A DNA stretch of 64,000 nucleotides from Bradyrhizobium tropiciagri (GCF_018130505.1 NZ_JAFCKH010000004.1:186001-250000); one strand, 5' to 3'; shown: positions 32,011 through 42,059, counted from the first letter of the stretch. Program-made: numbers and translations. Notes: generated by a model not told the origin, from the sequence alone.

Positions 32011-35000
32011 TTACGAACACCCCGTCGTGGACCCACACGTATCGCACTTCATGCACGTCCCATTCCGCACCAGCGTGAAGTTGCCGCACTCCGAGCACAT
32101 CTCGCCTTCGTAGCCCTTGGCTTTCGCCTCGGCGCGACGCTCGGCCTTGCTCGGTGCGGCCGCAGCGGCAGCTCCCGCCTTGCTCCACTTCATCGCCTCG
32201 AGCTTTTCCGTCGGCGAGAGGTCGTGGCTGACTTCCTGCTTCAGGGCGACCGCGCCTTCGATGGTGTCGGAGACGCCGCGGGCGGCGGCGTTGTGCTGGG
32301 CGAGCGAGGTGACGCGGTTGCCGCCGGCGGGGGCGGCATCCGAGTTCGAGCTCACCGCGGTGGTGCCGCCGCGCATGACGACGAGGTTGTCGGTGCGCGA
32401 GCGGGTCAGGCCCTTCGACAGGTACTTGGTCGCCTGGTGGGTCGGGGCCTCATCCGGCTCCTTGCCTTCCTCGACGCCCTTGCCGAGCGCGTCGAAACCG
32501 GACTCGTTCGGATCGACATGGGCGAGGTCGAAGCGGCTCATGTAGCTGACCGCGAGCTCGCGGAAGACGTAGTCGAGGATCGAGGTCGCGTACTTGATGC
32601 TGTCGTTGCCCTGCACGGGGCCCGCGGGCTCGAAGCGGGTGAAGGTGAAGGCGTCGACATACTCCTCCAGCGGCACGCCGTATTGCAGGCCGAGCGACAC
32701 CGCGATGGCGAAGTTGTTGATGAAGGAGCGCAGTGCCGCGCCTTCCTTGTGCATGTCGATGAAGATCTCGCCGAGCCGGCCGTCGTCATATTCGCCGGTG
32801 CGCAAGTACACCTTGTGGCCGCCGACGACCGCCTTCTGGGTGTAGCCCTTGCGGCGATCCGGCATCTTCTCGCGCTCGCGCATCACGACGATGCGCTCGA
32901 CCAGCTTCTCGACGATCTTCTCCGAGACCTGGGCGGCGCGCGCCGCCATCGGCTTCTCGTAGAGCGCCTCGACCGCATCGTCCTCGTCCTCATCGTCGGA
33001 GATGAGCTGCGAGTTGAGCGGCTGGGAGAGCTTCGAGCCGTCGCGGTAGAGCGCGTTGGCCTTCAGCGCCAGCTTCCACGACAGGAGATAGGCGGACTTG
33101 CAGTCCTCCACCGTGGCGTCGTTCGGCATGTTGATGGTTTTCGAGATCGCGCCCGAGATGAACGGCTGCGAGGCCGCCATCATCCGGATGTGGCTCTCGA
33201 CCGAGAGATAGCGCTTGCCGATCTTGCCGCAGGGGTTGGCGCAATCGAACACCGCATAGTCGTCGGCCTTGAGGTGAGGAGCACCCTCGACCGTCATCGC
33301 GCCGCAGATGTGGACGTTGGCGGCCTCGATCTCGCGCTTGGTGAATCCAACAGCCGAGAGCAGGTCGAAGCCCGGCGCGGCAATGGCTTCAGCGCCGATG
33401 CCGAGTTGGTCGCGGATGAAGTCCTCGCCGAAGGTCCACTTGTTGAAGGCGAACTTGATGTCGAACGCGGTCGGCAGCGCCTTCTCGACCTTGGCGATGG
33501 CTTCATCGGTGAAGCCCTTGGCCTTGAGGGTCGAGGCGTTGATGCCGGGGGCATTCGACAGCGAGCCGTGACCGACGGCGTAGGCCTCGATCTCCGCGAT
33601 CTCGCTCTCGCGATAGCCGAGCGCGCGCAGCGCGGCCGGCACCGCCTGGTTGATGATCTTGAAGTAGCCGCCGCCGGCCAGCTTCTTGAACTTCACCAGC
33701 GCGAAGTCAGGCTCGATGCCGGTGGTGTCGCAATCCATCACGAGGCCAATGGTGCCGGTCGGCGCCACCACCGTGGTCTGGGCGTTGCGATAGCCGTTGA
33801 CCTCGCCGAGCGCCAGCGCGTCATCCCAGGCGTGGATGGCGTGGGTGATGATGTCGTCCTGCGGGCACGAGGCGTGATCGAGCGGCACCGGGTTGACCGA
33901 GAGCGCCTCGTAGCCACCGGCGTTGCCGTGGGCGGCGCGGCGGTGGTTGCGGATCACGCGCAGCATGTGCGCGGCGTTCTTCTTGTAGCCGGGGAAGGTG
34001 CCGAGCTCGGCCGCCATCTCGGCCGAGGTCTTGTAGGCGATGCCGGTCATGACGGCGGTCAGCGCGCCGCACAGCGAGCGGCCTTCCTTCGAGTCATAAG
34101 GCAGGCCCATGGTCATCAGGAGGCCGCCGATGTTGGCGAAGCCGAGGCCGAGCGTGCGGAATTCGTAAGAGAGTTCAGCAATCGCCTTCGACGGGAACTG
34201 GGCCATCATGACGGAGATTTCCAGCACGATGGTCCAGAGCCGGCAGAGGTGCTCGTAGGACTCGATGTCGAACCGCTTGCTGGTCGTGTTGTAGAACGTC
34301 AGCAGGTTGGCGGAGGCGAGGTTGCACGCCGTGTCGTCCAGGAACATGTATTCCGAGCACGGATTGGACGCGCGGATGTCGCCGGACGCCTTGCAGGTGT
34401 GCCAGTCGTTCATCGTGGTGTTGAAGTGCAGGCCGGGATCGGCGCTGGCCCAGGCGGCGTAGCCGATCTTCTCCCAGAGGTCGCGCGCCTTCAGCGTCTT
34501 CGTCACCTTCTTCGAGGTGCGGGCGTTCAGATTCCAGTCGCCGTCGGTCTCGACCGCGCGCAGGAAGTCGTCCTTCAGCGATACCGAGTTGTTGGAGTTC
34601 TGGCCGGAGACGGTGAGGTAGGCCTCGGAATCCCAGTCGGTGTCGTAGATGTCGAAGTTGATGTCCTTGTAGCCTTGCCTGGCGAACTGGATGACGCGCT
34701 TGATGTAGTTGTCGGGCACGAGGTTGCGGCGCGCGAGCTTGATCTCGCGGCGCAGGGCAGGGTTCTTCTCGGGATCGAAGCAGTCGTCGCCACTGCCTTC
34801 GCAGTTCACGCAGGCCTTCATCACGGCCTTGAGGTGCTTCTGGTTGATCTTGGAGCCGGTGACGAGCGCGGCGACCTTCTGCTCCTCCTTCACCTTCCAG
34901 TCGATATAGGTCTCGATGTCGGGGTGATCGGCATCGACCACGACCATCTTGGCTGCGCGGCGGGTGGTGCCGCCGGACTTGATCGCGCCCGCGGCGCGGT

Positions 35001-35784
35001 CGCCGATCTTCAGGAAGCTCATCAGGCCCGACGAGCGGCCGCCGCCGGACAGCCTTTCGCCTTCGCCGCGCAGGCTGGAGAAGTTGGAGCCGGTGCCGGA
35101 GCCGTACTTGAACAGGCGCGCCTCGCGCACCCAGAGGTCCATGATGCCGCCTTCGTTGACGAGGTCGTCGCCGACGCCCTGGATGAAGCAGGCATGCGGC
35201 TGCGGATGCTCATAGGCCGACTTCGATTTCGTCAGTTTGCCGGTCTTCCAGTCGACGTAATAGTGGCCCTGGCCGGGACCATCGACGCCATAGGCCCAAT
35301 GCAGTCCGGTGTTGAACCACTGCGGCGAGTTCGGCGCGACCATCTGCTTGGCGAGCTGGAAGCGCAACTCGTCGAAGAAGGCGAGGGCGTCTTCTTCGGA
35401 TGAGAAGTAGCCGCCCTTCCAGCCCCAATAGGTCCAGCAGCCGGCGAGGCGATCGAACACCTGCTTGGCCGAGGTCTCGCCGACGATGCGCTCGTTCTCG
35501 GGCAGGGTGGCCAGCGCCTCGGTGTCGGGCACCGAGCGCCACAGCCAGGACGGCACGGTCTCTTCCTCGACCTTCTTCAGGCGCGCGGCGACGCCGGCCT
35601 TGCGGAAGTACTTCTGGGCCAGCACGTCGGAGGCGACCTGCGACCAGAACTCCGGCACTTCGACATTCTCGGCCCGGAACACGACCGAACCGTCCGGATT
35701 GCGAATCTCCGATGTCGTCAGCCTGAAATTGATCCCGGCGTAGGGTGATTGTCCGCTGGTGGTGTTGCGTCGTTCGATTCGCAT
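32011..35784 (-). CDS. nrdJ: vitamin B12-dependent (class II) ribonucleotide reductase
   Basis: The 1257-residue enzyme reduces ribonucleotides to deoxyribonucleotides with an adenosylcobalamin-made thiyl radical and needs no oxygen. Visible signatures include the substrate-loop region [30 protein letters not shown] with the conserved Cys and Glu, and [22 protein letters not shown]-terminal zinc-ribbon-like tail is present ([23 protein letters not shown]). Length fits alphaproteobacterial NrdJ. A probable promoter with NrdR sites lies about 440 bases upstream, implying a long leader. Confidence 0.97.
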   Translation of the reverse strand: MRIERRNTTSGQSPYAGINFRLTTSEIRNPDGSVVFRAENVEVPEFWSQVASDVLAQKYFRKAGVAARLKKVEEETVPSWLWRSVPDTEALATLPENERIVGETSAKQVFDRLAGCWTYWGWKGGYFSSEEDALAFFDELRFQLAKQMVAPNSPQWFNTGLHWAYGVDGPGQGHYYVDWKTGKLTKSKSAYEHPQPHACFIQGVGDDLVNEGGIMDLWVREARLFKYGSGTGSNFSSLRGEGERLSGGGRSSGLMSFLKIGDRAAGAIKSGGTTRRAAKMVVVDADHPDIETYIDWKVKEEQKVAALVTGSKINQKHLKAVMKACVNCEGSGDDCFDPEKNPALRREIKLARRNLVPDNYIKRVIQFARQGYKDINFDIYDTDWDSEAYLTVSGQNSNNSVSLKDDFLRAVETDGDWNLNARTSKKVTKTLKARDLWEKIGYAAWASADPGLHFNTTMNDWHTCKASGDIRASNPCSEYMFLDDTACNLASANLLTFYNTTSKRFDIESYEHLCRLWTIVLEISVMMAQFPSKAIAELSYEFRTLGLGFANIGGLLMTMGLPYDSKEGRSLCGALTAVMTGIAYKTSAEMAAELGTFPGYKKNAAHMLRVIRNHRRAAHGNAGGYEALSVNPVPLDHASCPQDDIITHAIHAWDDALALGEVNGYRNAQTTVVAPTGTIGLVMDCDTTGIEPDFALVKFKKLAGGGYFKIINQAVPAALRALGYRESEIAEIEAYAVGHGSLSNAPGINASTLKAKGFTDEAIAKVEKALPTAFDIKFAFNKWTFGEDFIRDQLGIGAEAIAAPGFDLLSAVGFTKREIEAANVHICGAMTVEGAPHLKADDYAVFDCANPCGKIGKRYLSVESHIRMMAASQPFISGAISKTINMPNDATVEDCKSAYLLSWKLALKANALYRDGSKLSQPLNSQLISDDEDEDDAVEALYEKPMAARAAQVSEKIVEKLVERIVVMREREKMPDRRKGYTQKAVVGGHKVYLRTGEYDDGRLGEIFIDMHKEGAALRSFINNFAIAVSLGLQYGVPLEEYVDAFTFTRFEPAGPVQGNDSIKYATSILDYVFRELAVSYMSRFDLAHVDPNESGFDALGKGVEEGKEPDEAPTHQATKYLSKGLTRSRTDNLVVMRGGTTAVSSNSDAAPAGGNRVTSLAQHNAAARGVSDTIEGAVALKQEVSHDLSPTEKLEAMKWSKAGAAAAAAPSKAERRAEAKAKGYEGEMCSECGNFTLVRNGTCMKCDTCGSTTGCS

Positions 35785-36034
35785 GGTCGAGCCCCGTCAC
35801 TTCTTCTGGCCGGCCCACATGTTTGCGGTGCCGGGATGTTATTCCTTCGCGAACTCCGGGACACGCTTCACGCCTCCCGTCATCCGCAGCTCAGCCGGTG
35901 GATCCGGCCTGTTTCTCTCGTCCGCGAGGTTCCGGTTTCACCGGCCCCCGCGGGCGGCACGCCCGGGTTCGGACCCCGACGAATCGGGCCGTCCCAGATT
36001 CACGCATTCAACGCCCCAACGCTTCACGCGTACC

Positions 36035-36065
36035 CATCATCCGGGCCGGTATCCGGCCCCTGATG
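36035..36065 (-). other. hairpin in nrdJ leader
   Basis: CATCA...TGATG closes an inner GGCCGG-ATAC-CCGGCC helix, reading along the leader RNA. It lies downstream of the larger element at 36105-36169. Confidence 0.45.
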
Positions 36066-36104
36066 TGCGGGCCTTGCCGGCCCGTTCTGGCGCCCCGCAC
36101 GCGG

Positions 36105-36169
36105 CCAAAATTCAGGGCAGAAAAGCCCTGCACCCGCGGCCCGAAGGCCTGGCGGAGTGGTCATTTTGG
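36105..36169 (-). promoter_or_regulatory. structured element in nrdJ leader
   Basis: Read on the minus strand, CCAAAAT pairs with ATTTTGG to close a 65-nt region containing GGCC-TTCG-GGCC (a stable UUCG tetraloop) and GCAGGGC-TTTTCT-GCCCTG, forming a likely three-way junction. No known riboswitch family is matched by eye. Confidence 0.4.
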
Positions 36170-36225
36170 AACCCTTGAGGGAGCGACCGGCGGGACCCAA
36201 ACACACTCGCGCCGAACAGGCTGAA

Positions 36226-36254
36226 AGCTAGGCCAAGTCCGTGACGCCCGTCAA
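36226..36254 (-). promoter_or_regulatory. probable nrdJ promoter
   Basis: On the minus strand TTGACG (36254-36249) and CTAGCT (36231-36226) are separated by 17 bases. The -10 match is weak, but the -35 is good and overlaps a degenerate NrdR half-site. Confidence 0.5.
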
Positions 36255-36279
36255 GAACTAGTACGAGTTTCTGAATCAA

Positions 36280-36295
36280 ACACTAAATATGGTGG
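36280..36295 (-). promoter_or_regulatory. NrdR box upstream of nrdJ
   Basis: The minus strand reads CCACCATATTTAGTGT, 14 of 16 matches to the NrdR consensus ACACWATATWTWGTGT. A degenerate second box (ACTAGTTCTTG core) lies 31 bp away at 36249-36264, the usual three-turn phase. NrdR represses ribonucleotide reductase genes when dATP is high. Confidence 0.75.
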
Positions 36296-36571
36296 ACAGA
36301 GGGGGATAACAGGGGCCGGTGCCGCGCCTGTGATCGAGCCAAGTATCGGTGAGTCCTCAGGGATTCCCAAGCCAAAAAATCTTCGCGCGGCTGTGGATCA
36401 TCTCTTCGCCCCGCTGTTCACAGGCAAAGGATTTTTTCCCGGCTACGGATTGCGCTTTCGGGACTCACGTAGGCCTACGGGCAAAGTACGGGGCAGGCAT
36501 GTCAGCGCCGTGATGGTCGGGCGACGAAATCGCGGGCAAGGTGCCGCCGATTCACCACCCCGCCGGGTCCC

Positions 36572-37465
36572 ATGACAGATTCGAAACCCACAGCGCAGGC
36601 GCGCATGGCGCCCGCCGGCCTGATGTTCCTCGCCATCACCTCGGTGGGCTGGGGCTTCAACTGGCCGGTGACCAAATTCCTGCTCGGCGAGCTGCCGCCG
36701 CTGACCCTGCGCGGCACCACCGGGGTGATCGGCGCTGCGCTGCTGGCGGTGCTGGCGCTGATCCGCGCGCAGAGCCTGAAGGTCGAAGCGCGGCTGTGGC
36801 CGCGGCTCATGCTCTATGCGCTGCTCAACGTCACCGGCTGGATGGTGCTGATGGGGCTGGCGCTGCTCTGGCTGCCGGCGAGCGAGGCGGCGCTGATCGC
36901 CTACACCATGCCGGTGTGGGCCTCGCTGCTGGCCTGGCCGGTGCTCGGCGAGCGGCCGACGGTGCTGCGGACGATCGCGCTGGTGATGGCGTTTGCCGGG
37001 CTCGCCGCGATCATGGGCGGCAACGGCATCTCCGCGAGCGAGGCGAAGCTGCCCGGCAGCATCATGGCGCTGTGCGGCGCCTTCGGCTTTGCGCTCGGCA
37101 CCGTGCTGGCGAAGAAATATCCGGTGCTGCTGCCGCCGATCCCGGCCGCGGCCTGGCAGATCGGGCTCGGCTGCGTGCCGATCACGATCGTAGGATTCCT
37201 GGTCGAGACCACGCATCTCGACCGCGTGACGACGGTCGGCTGGTGGCTGCTGGTCTATTCCACCGTGATCCAGTTCTGCATCGCCTATGTCTCGTGGTTC
37301 GCCGCGCTGGCGCGCCTGCCGGCCTCGGTGGCCGCGATCGGCACCATGGCGGTGCCGGTGATCGGCGTCGTGGCCTCGGCGATCGCGCTGCACGAGCCGC
37401 TCGGCCCGGTGCAGATCGCGGCGCTGCTGTTCACGCTCGCCGGCGTCGTGCTGGCGACAAGGTAA
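36572..37465 (+). CDS. EamA/DMT family transporter
   Basis: This 297-residue protein has about ten membrane segments in two EamA repeats. GWGFNWPVTKFLLGELPPL near residue 25 starts the first; IPVWASLLAWPVLGERP-like and GALFTLAGVV-like segments mark the repeat ends. These transporters export metabolites or amino acids. A paralogue lies at 40487-41386, with the two-component genes between them. A repeat follows its stop. Confidence 0.9.
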   Translation: MTDSKPTAQARMAPAGLMFLAITSVGWGFNWPVTKFLLGELPPLTLRGTTGVIGAALLAVLALIRAQSLKVEARLWPRLMLYALLNVTGWMVLMGLALLWLPASEAALIAYTMPVWASLLAWPVLGERPTVLRTIALVMAFAGLAAIMGGNGISASEAKLPGSIMALCGAFGFALGTVLAKKYPVLLPPIPAAAWQIGLGCVPITIVGFLVETTHLDRVTTVGWWLLVYSTVIQFCIAYVSWFAALARLPASVAAIGTMAVPVIGVVASAIALHEPLGPVQIAALLFTLAGVVLATR

Positions 37466-37469
37466 GACT

Positions 37470-37628
37470 CTTCTCCCTCTCCCCGTTCTTACGGGGAGAG
37501 GGGCGGGGTGAGGGGCTTCTATCCGGCGAGCACTCTGCGATTTGGCGAGCAATGTGCCTCGCCCCTCACCCGGATCGCATCGCAGATGCGATCCGACCTC
37601 TCCCCGCAAAGAGCGGGGAGAGGTGAAG
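37470..37628. repeat. composite inverted repeat (CCCTCTCCCC family)
   Basis: Hairpin CTCCCCG-TTCTTA-CGGGGAG is followed by GGGGTGAGGGGC, and at the far end GCCCCTCACCC, GATCGCATC/GATGCGATC and CTCCCCG-CAAAG-CGGGGAG. The outer parts pair with each other. It sits between convergent genes and is a recognisable extragenic repeat type of rhizobial genomes. Confidence 0.7.
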
Positions 37629-37643
37629 GAAGCCGCTACCCCA

Positions 37644-39881
37644 TCACCTTCCGAGCGCCTGCTGCAGCATGCTGGCGAGCTGCGCCTTGCGATAGGGTTT
37701 TGCGAGCAGCAGCACGCCCTCGTCGAGCCGGCCGTGATGCACGATCGCGTTCTCGGTGTAGCCGGAGGTGTAGAGCACCTTCATGCCGGGCCGCCGCTTG
37801 GCGACCTCGTCGGCGAGCTGGCGGCCGTTCAGGCCGCCGGGCATGATGACGTCGGTGAACAACAGGTCGAACTTGTCGCCCTTGTCGAGCAGCGCCAGCG
37901 CGGCACGACCGTCGGCAACCGCGACCGACTGGTAGCCGAGGCTGGTAAGCTGCGCGGTGACGTAGTTGCGGACCAGCGGATCGTCCTCCACGACCAGGAT
38001 CGTCTCGCTGCCGCGCGGCGCCGGCGGCGGTGGCGGCGCCTCAACCTCGACCTGGCCGCGGGCCGGCGGCAGATAGAGTTTGATCGTGGTGCCGTGGCCT
38101 TGCTCGCTGTAGATCTTGATGTGGCCGCCGGACTGCTTGACGAAGCCGTAGACCATGCTCATGCCGAGGCCGGTGCCCTTGCCGACCTCCTTGGTGGTGA
38201 AGAACGGGTCGAACACCTTGTCCTGCACCGCCTGCGACATGCCGGTGCCGGTGTCGCTGACCGCGATCAGCACATAGCGGCCGGGCGGGATGTCGAGATT
38301 GGTCGCCGCATAGGCCTCGTCGAGCACGACATTGCTGGTCTCGAACAGCAGCTTGCCGCCGCCGGGCATCGCGTCGCGGGCGTTGATCGCCATATTGAGC
38401 AGCGAGTTCGACAGCTGCGACGGGTCGATATGCAGCTTGGCGACGTCGGGCGAGAGCGCCGAATTGATCTCGATCTGCTCGCCGAGCGTCGGACGCAGCA
38501 GCTTGGCGATATCGGATACCGTGTCGTTGACGTCGACGATACACGGCTCCAGCGGCTGGCGGCGGGCGAAGGCGAGCAGATGCTGGATCAGCTCGCGGCA
38601 GCGCTCGGCGGCGCCATCGATCAGCTCGGCGGTCTTGGCGAGCTGCGGGCGATCGCGCAGGCTGTCGACCAGCGTCTCGGTGGTGCCGGTGATGACCGTC
38701 AGCATGTTGTTGAAGTCGTGCGCGACGCCGCCGGTCAGCTTGCCGATCGCGTCGAGCTTCTGCGCCTGCTGCAGCTGGTGCTCGGTGTCGCGCGAGGCGG
38801 TGATGTCGTGATAGATCAGCGCAGCGCCGGTGATGTTGCCTTCGGCATCGCGTAGCGGCCGGCCCGACACCACGAGGTGGATCTGCGGCGCGCCGCGCAC
38901 CGGTCGGGCGACGAATTCGAGGCCGTCAAACTCCTCGCCGCGCAGCGCGTGTGCCGACGGCATGTCGTCGGCCGCCATCGGCGTGGAGCCGTCGGCCTGG
39001 AACACGTTGCTGAGCGAGCGCAATTGCTGCACCGACATGCCGGGCTTGTAGCGCAGCGTCTTTTGAGCGGCCGGGTTGGAGAGCAGCACCGTGCCCGCGG
39101 TGTCGATCACCAGCACCGCTTCCGCCATGCTGCGGAAGGTGGTTTCCATCACCGAGGTGGAGCGGCGGAGCTCCTCGAGCGCGGCGCCGAGATCCTTGGT
39201 GCGCTCGGCCACCTTGGCCTCGAGCGACAGGTTGGTGGCCTGCGTCGCGGTCAGCGATTCCTGCAGCTGGCGGCGCGAGCGTCGAGTCGCCAGTGTCAGC
39301 ACGGTCGCCAGCAGCAGGATCAGCACGACGCCGGCGAGGTCGATCGCCAGCAACATCCGCCCGTTGGACTTGGACTGCCCGGTGCGGACCGCCAGCAGCC
39401 GGCGCTCCTCGGTGACGAGCCGCTCCAGTGCGGTACCGATCTTCTCCGTCACCGCACGGCTCTCGCCGCCCGAAATCAGCGCCGCGATGGCAGCGGTGTC
39501 GCCGGCATTGCGCAGCCGGATCAATTCGGCGCCGAGCGCGATGCCGCGGTCGACCTGGGCTCGGGCGTCCGCGAGCAGGCCCGATTCGCCGGGGTCGCTC
39601 TTCACCGCCGCGATCAGGCCGTCGAAGGCCGAGGTGAGGGCGGCGCTCTGCTCGCGGTACTCGTTTGCAAAGGATTGATCGCCGGTCAGCGCATAGCCGC
39701 GCGCCGCGCTCTCGGCGCCGCGCAGCATCGGCCGCATGTCCGAGACCCGCTTGAGGATGCCGAGCGTGCGCTCGACCGACTCAATCTCATCGCGCGATTT
39801 GACATCCAGCCCGATCGATGCCGCGCTGATGGCGAGAAGGATCGCCAGGCCACTGCCGAGAATGAGACGCTGGGAAGCCAT
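37644..39881 (-). CDS. hybrid sensor histidine kinase with C-terminal receiver
   Basis: This 745-residue protein has membrane spans at about residues 6-28 and 177-199 that bracket a CHASE3-like helical periplasmic sensor. A PAS domain follows at 245-365, then HisKA with the phospho-His in GGVAHDFNNML (H388), and an ATPase domain with NLLNMAINARDAMP-like N-box and DTGTGM. The receiver from about 625 has DLLFTDVIMPGG. It autophosphorylates and passes phosphate to its receiver and probably to the 137-aa regulator upstream, whose gene ends 19 bases before this start. Confidence 0.93.
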   Translation of the reverse strand: MASQRLILGSGLAILLAISAASIGLDVKSRDEIESVERTLGILKRVSDMRPMLRGAESAARGYALTGDQSFANEYREQSAALTSAFDGLIAAVKSDPGESGLLADARAQVDRGIALGAELIRLRNAGDTAAIAALISGGESRAVTEKIGTALERLVTEERRLLAVRTGQSKSNGRMLLAIDLAGVVLILLLATVLTLATRRSRRQLQESLTATQATNLSLEAKVAERTKDLGAALEELRRSTSVMETTFRSMAEAVLVIDTAGTVLLSNPAAQKTLRYKPGMSVQQLRSLSNVFQADGSTPMAADDMPSAHALRGEEFDGLEFVARPVRGAPQIHLVVSGRPLRDAEGNITGAALIYHDITASRDTEHQLQQAQKLDAIGKLTGGVAHDFNNMLTVITGTTETLVDSLRDRPQLAKTAELIDGAAERCRELIQHLLAFARRQPLEPCIVDVNDTVSDIAKLLRPTLGEQIEINSALSPDVAKLHIDPSQLSNSLLNMAINARDAMPGGGKLLFETSNVVLDEAYAATNLDIPPGRYVLIAVSDTGTGMSQAVQDKVFDPFFTTKEVGKGTGLGMSMVYGFVKQSGGHIKIYSEQGHGTTIKLYLPPARGQVEVEAPPPPPAPRGSETILVVEDDPLVRNYVTAQLTSLGYQSVAVADGRAALALLDKGDKFDLLFTDVIMPGGLNGRQLADEVAKRRPGMKVLYTSGYTENAIVHHGRLDEGVLLLAKPYRKAQLASMLQQALGR

Positions 39882-39900
39882 CGACGATTGGCACGAACAA

Positions 39901-40314
39901 CTATTTTGAAAGACGCGCGGACGGAGCAGATTTCGCAATACATTCGTTGACCGCGGCGATCAACGCCTGCGGCGTGAACGGCTTGCGCAGACAGGCGGAC
40001 GCGCCGAGCTCGATGGTCATGCGCAGGAAATCCGGCGCGCGGTCGGCATTGGCGAAGGCATAGCCGGACATCGCGATCACGGGAATGTCGGGGGCGCGTT
40101 CGTGGAATACGCGGATCGCCTCGAAGCCACGCATGTGCGGCATGAAGACATCGACAAGCATCACGTCGAATGTCGCCTGATCGAGCGCGCGCATGCCGGA
40201 CTCACCGCCATCGGCGACGGTGACCTCGAAGCCCTGGCGCTGCAGGCAGACCTCGATGGCGACACATACCATCGGGTCGTCGTCGACCACGAGAACGCGC
40301 GGCACGAATGGCAT
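39901..40314 (-). CDS. single-domain response regulator
   Basis: This 137-residue receiver has the acidic pair VVDDDP, phospho-acceptor Asp55 in MLVDVFMPHM, AMSGYAF with the conserved Ser, and LRKPF with the conserved Lys. There is no output domain, so it acts by protein contact or phosphotransfer. AGGAGA precedes the ATG. It is the first gene of the kinase operon. Confidence 0.92.
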   Translation of the reverse strand: MPFVPRVLVVDDDPMVCVAIEVCLQRQGFEVTVADGGESGMRALDQATFDVMLVDVFMPHMRGFEAIRVFHERAPDIPVIAMSGYAFANADRAPDFLRMTIELGASACLRKPFTPQALIAAVNECIAKSAPSARLSK

Positions 40315-40486
40315 CCTCTTCTCCTAGGCCTCGCGTGCCGGCGACTCGCTTGGCCGTTCGGCAATTAAGGCGGAACCGAGTTCGAAAGTCTGTATCATAG
40401 CGTGCATAAGCAGTTTGCTGCCAAGCTGATTTCCAGCTAGCCCTGACACATCACCGGCATTTGTCCAGCCCCTTCACGACAAGACC

Positions 40487-41386
40487 ATGACTTCAGTTCC
40501 CACCGCCGGCCGCGCGCCGCCTTCATCGCTCGGCCTCGCATTCCTCGTCGTCGCTTCGACCGGTTGGGGACTCAATTTCCCGATCATGAAATTCCTCCTC
40601 ACGGAGTGGCCGCCGCTCGCCTCGCGCGGGCTGTGCGGCGTAATCGGCGCAATTGCACTCGGTTTGGTGGCGCTCGCGCGCGGACAGAGGCTAACGGTGC
40701 CGCGCGGCATAAGGTTGCGGCTCGCCGTGGTGTCGACGCTTTCGATCGGCGGCTGGGTCGCGTGCATGGGAATGGCGTTGATCTGGCTGCGCGCCAGCGA
40801 GGCGGCCGTGCTCGGGATTTCGATACCCGTGTGGGTTGCGCTGATGGCATGGCCGGTGCTCGGCGAACGCGTCTCGCTGCCCCGCGCGCTGGCGCTGGCG
40901 GTGGCGCTTGCCGGGATCGCCGCGCTGATCGGCGGCGGCGGTCTCGACGCGAGCCTCGTCAAGCTGCCGGGCATTCTGTTTGCGCTTGCGGGCGCCGTCT
41001 GCACCGGGCTCGGCACCGTGCTGACCAAGCACTTCAAGCTGGCGGTGATGCCGCCGTTGTCGCTCGCCGCCTGGCAGCTGGCGATCGGCTGCGTACCGAT
41101 CGCGATCGCCGGCGTGCTGATCGAGCAGCCTCAGCTCGCCGCGCTGTCTTCGCTCGGCTGGGCGTCGATGACCTACATGATGCTGATCCAGTTCTGCCTC
41201 TGCTACGTCTGCTGGTTCGCAGCGCTGGAGCGCTTGCCGGCGGCGACCGCATCGATCGGCACCTTGCTGGTGCCGGTGGTCGGCGTGCTCGCGGCGGCAG
41301 CGATGCTGCGCGAGCCGCTCTCGGCCAGCGACATCGCCGCGATGCTGGTGACACTGGCCGCCGTCGCGGTAGCGTTACGCACGTGA
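40487..41386 (+). CDS. EamA/DMT family transporter
   Basis: This 299-residue protein has about ten membrane segments. GWGLNFPIMKFLLTEWPPLA, RASEAAVLGISIPVWVALMA and WPVLGERVSLP match the protein at 36572-37465 over their full length, so the two are clear paralogues. Export of a small metabolite is likely. It converges on the BA14K gene with a strong shared terminator. Confidence 0.9.
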   Translation: MTSVPTAGRAPPSSLGLAFLVVASTGWGLNFPIMKFLLTEWPPLASRGLCGVIGAIALGLVALARGQRLTVPRGIRLRLAVVSTLSIGGWVACMGMALIWLRASEAAVLGISIPVWVALMAWPVLGERVSLPRALALAVALAGIAALIGGGGLDASLVKLPGILFALAGAVCTGLGTVLTKHFKLAVMPPLSLAAWQLAIGCVPIAIAGVLIEQPQLAALSSLGWASMTYMMLIQFCLCYVCWFAALERLPAATASIGTLLVPVVGVLAAAAMLREPLSASDIAAMLVTLAAVAVALRT

Positions 41387-41412
41387 AAAGGGCGGCGCTT
41401 GCGCCGCCCTTT
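41387..41412. terminator. bidirectional intrinsic terminator
   Basis: A 12-bp perfect stem AAAGGGCGGCGC/GCGCCGCCCTTT with two intervening bases, starting at the EamA stop. A short T-run occurs on each side, better on the minus strand (TTTTC). It serves both convergent genes. Confidence 0.8.
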
Positions 41413-41438
41413 CGCGAATCAGGACGTTCCGGCCGAGA

Positions 41439-42059
41439 TCACGGGCAAGGGTGCCGCTGGCCGTCATAGCCGAGATAGGTGCCCGAAGCCGGATCGTAGG
41501 ACTTGTAGCGTTGCGCGCAGTAGCTCGCGTCGCCGCCGGCCGGCACGGCTTCAACCGCCACGCTCGGCTCATCGTAATAGCCGTAGCTGTCGTCATAGTA
41601 GCCCGGGCCGTAGCCGTAATACCCCGAGCCATAGTACGCGCCTGAGGCCAGGGCGCCGCCGACCACCGCTCCGGCGACTGCGCCGGGCCAGTAGCCGCCG
41701 CCACGATAGCCATAGCCCCCGCCATGCCAACGGCCGCCGCCGCCGTTCCAGCCGGGGCGGCCAGCCCAGTGACCACCGCCGCCAGCGACCGCGCCGCCAC
41801 CGATGGCGGTCCGCGGGACGCCGGGGCGCATGTATGCGCCGGCACCGGCTCCGGCACCCACAGCGCCAGCGCGCATTCCGCCGCCACCGCCGCCGAAATG
41901 CGCTCCGCCTCCGCCACCGCGGGCGACTGCGCCGCCGCCACCACCGCCACCGCCCATCCTCTGCAGGCCCGGGCCTTGGGCAAGAGAAGCGGTCGGCAGC
42001 ACCAAGGGCAGCGCAAGCGCCAGGGCCGCAGCGGTGCTCAACACCTTCAGATTGATCAT
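41439..42059 (-). CDS. BA14K-like secreted Gly-rich protein
   Basis: This 206-residue protein has a signal peptide (MINLKVLSTAAALALALPLV, cut near SLA), a long Gly-rich low-complexity middle with Trp/Tyr, and a C-terminal module ending YCAQRYKSYDPASGTYLGYD and RHPCP. That ending is the BA14K motif of Brucella, reported to bind glycans and be immunogenic. GGAG at ideal spacing chooses the second ATG (42059). An EcfG-like promoter may lie upstream. Confidence 0.85.
   Translation of the reverse strand: MINLKVLSTAAALALALPLVLPTASLAQGPGLQRMGGGGGGGGAVARGGGGGAHFGGGGGGMRAGAVGAGAGAGAYMRPGVPRTAIGGGAVAGGGGHWAGRPGWNGGGGRWHGGGYGYRGGGYWPGAVAGAVVGGALASGAYYGSGYYGYGPGYYDDSYGYYDEPSVAVEAVPAGGDASYCAQRYKSYDPASGTYLGYDGQRHPCP

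Larger units (their letters stand above)
35785..36571. other. intergenic region, nrdJ leader and divergent spacer
   Basis: This gap of 787 bp carries the nrdJ promoter and structured leader (listed separately). The part nearer the EamA gene has a near-consensus DnaA box (TGTGGATCA at 36392-36400). No coding gene is supported; the short frames here have no ribosome site or family match. Confidence 0.6.

Noticed and set aside
32224-35403. A 1059-codon open frame on the plus strand opposite nrdJ
   Set aside because: It is a by-product of high GC and codon bias; nrdJ on the other strand has full family motifs, and the plus frame is Arg/Gly/Val-rich with no ribosome site or domain.
36001-36072. 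Small plus-strand ORFs in the nrdJ upstream region
   Set aside because: Several overlapping frames are open, as expected from the GC content, but none has a ribosome site or recognisable sequence.
35785-36220. Cobalamin riboswitch in the nrdJ leader
   Set aside because: A GCCGGTGAAACCGGAAC segment looked suggestive, but the conserved core box (AGCCAGGAGACCTGCC-like) is not present; I list the leader only as an unknown structured RNA.
36443-37609. A 388-codon minus-strand frame over the first EamA gene
   Set aside because: Composition is dominated by Arg/Gln/His from antisense GC-rich codons; the plus-strand gene has clear membrane segments and family motifs.
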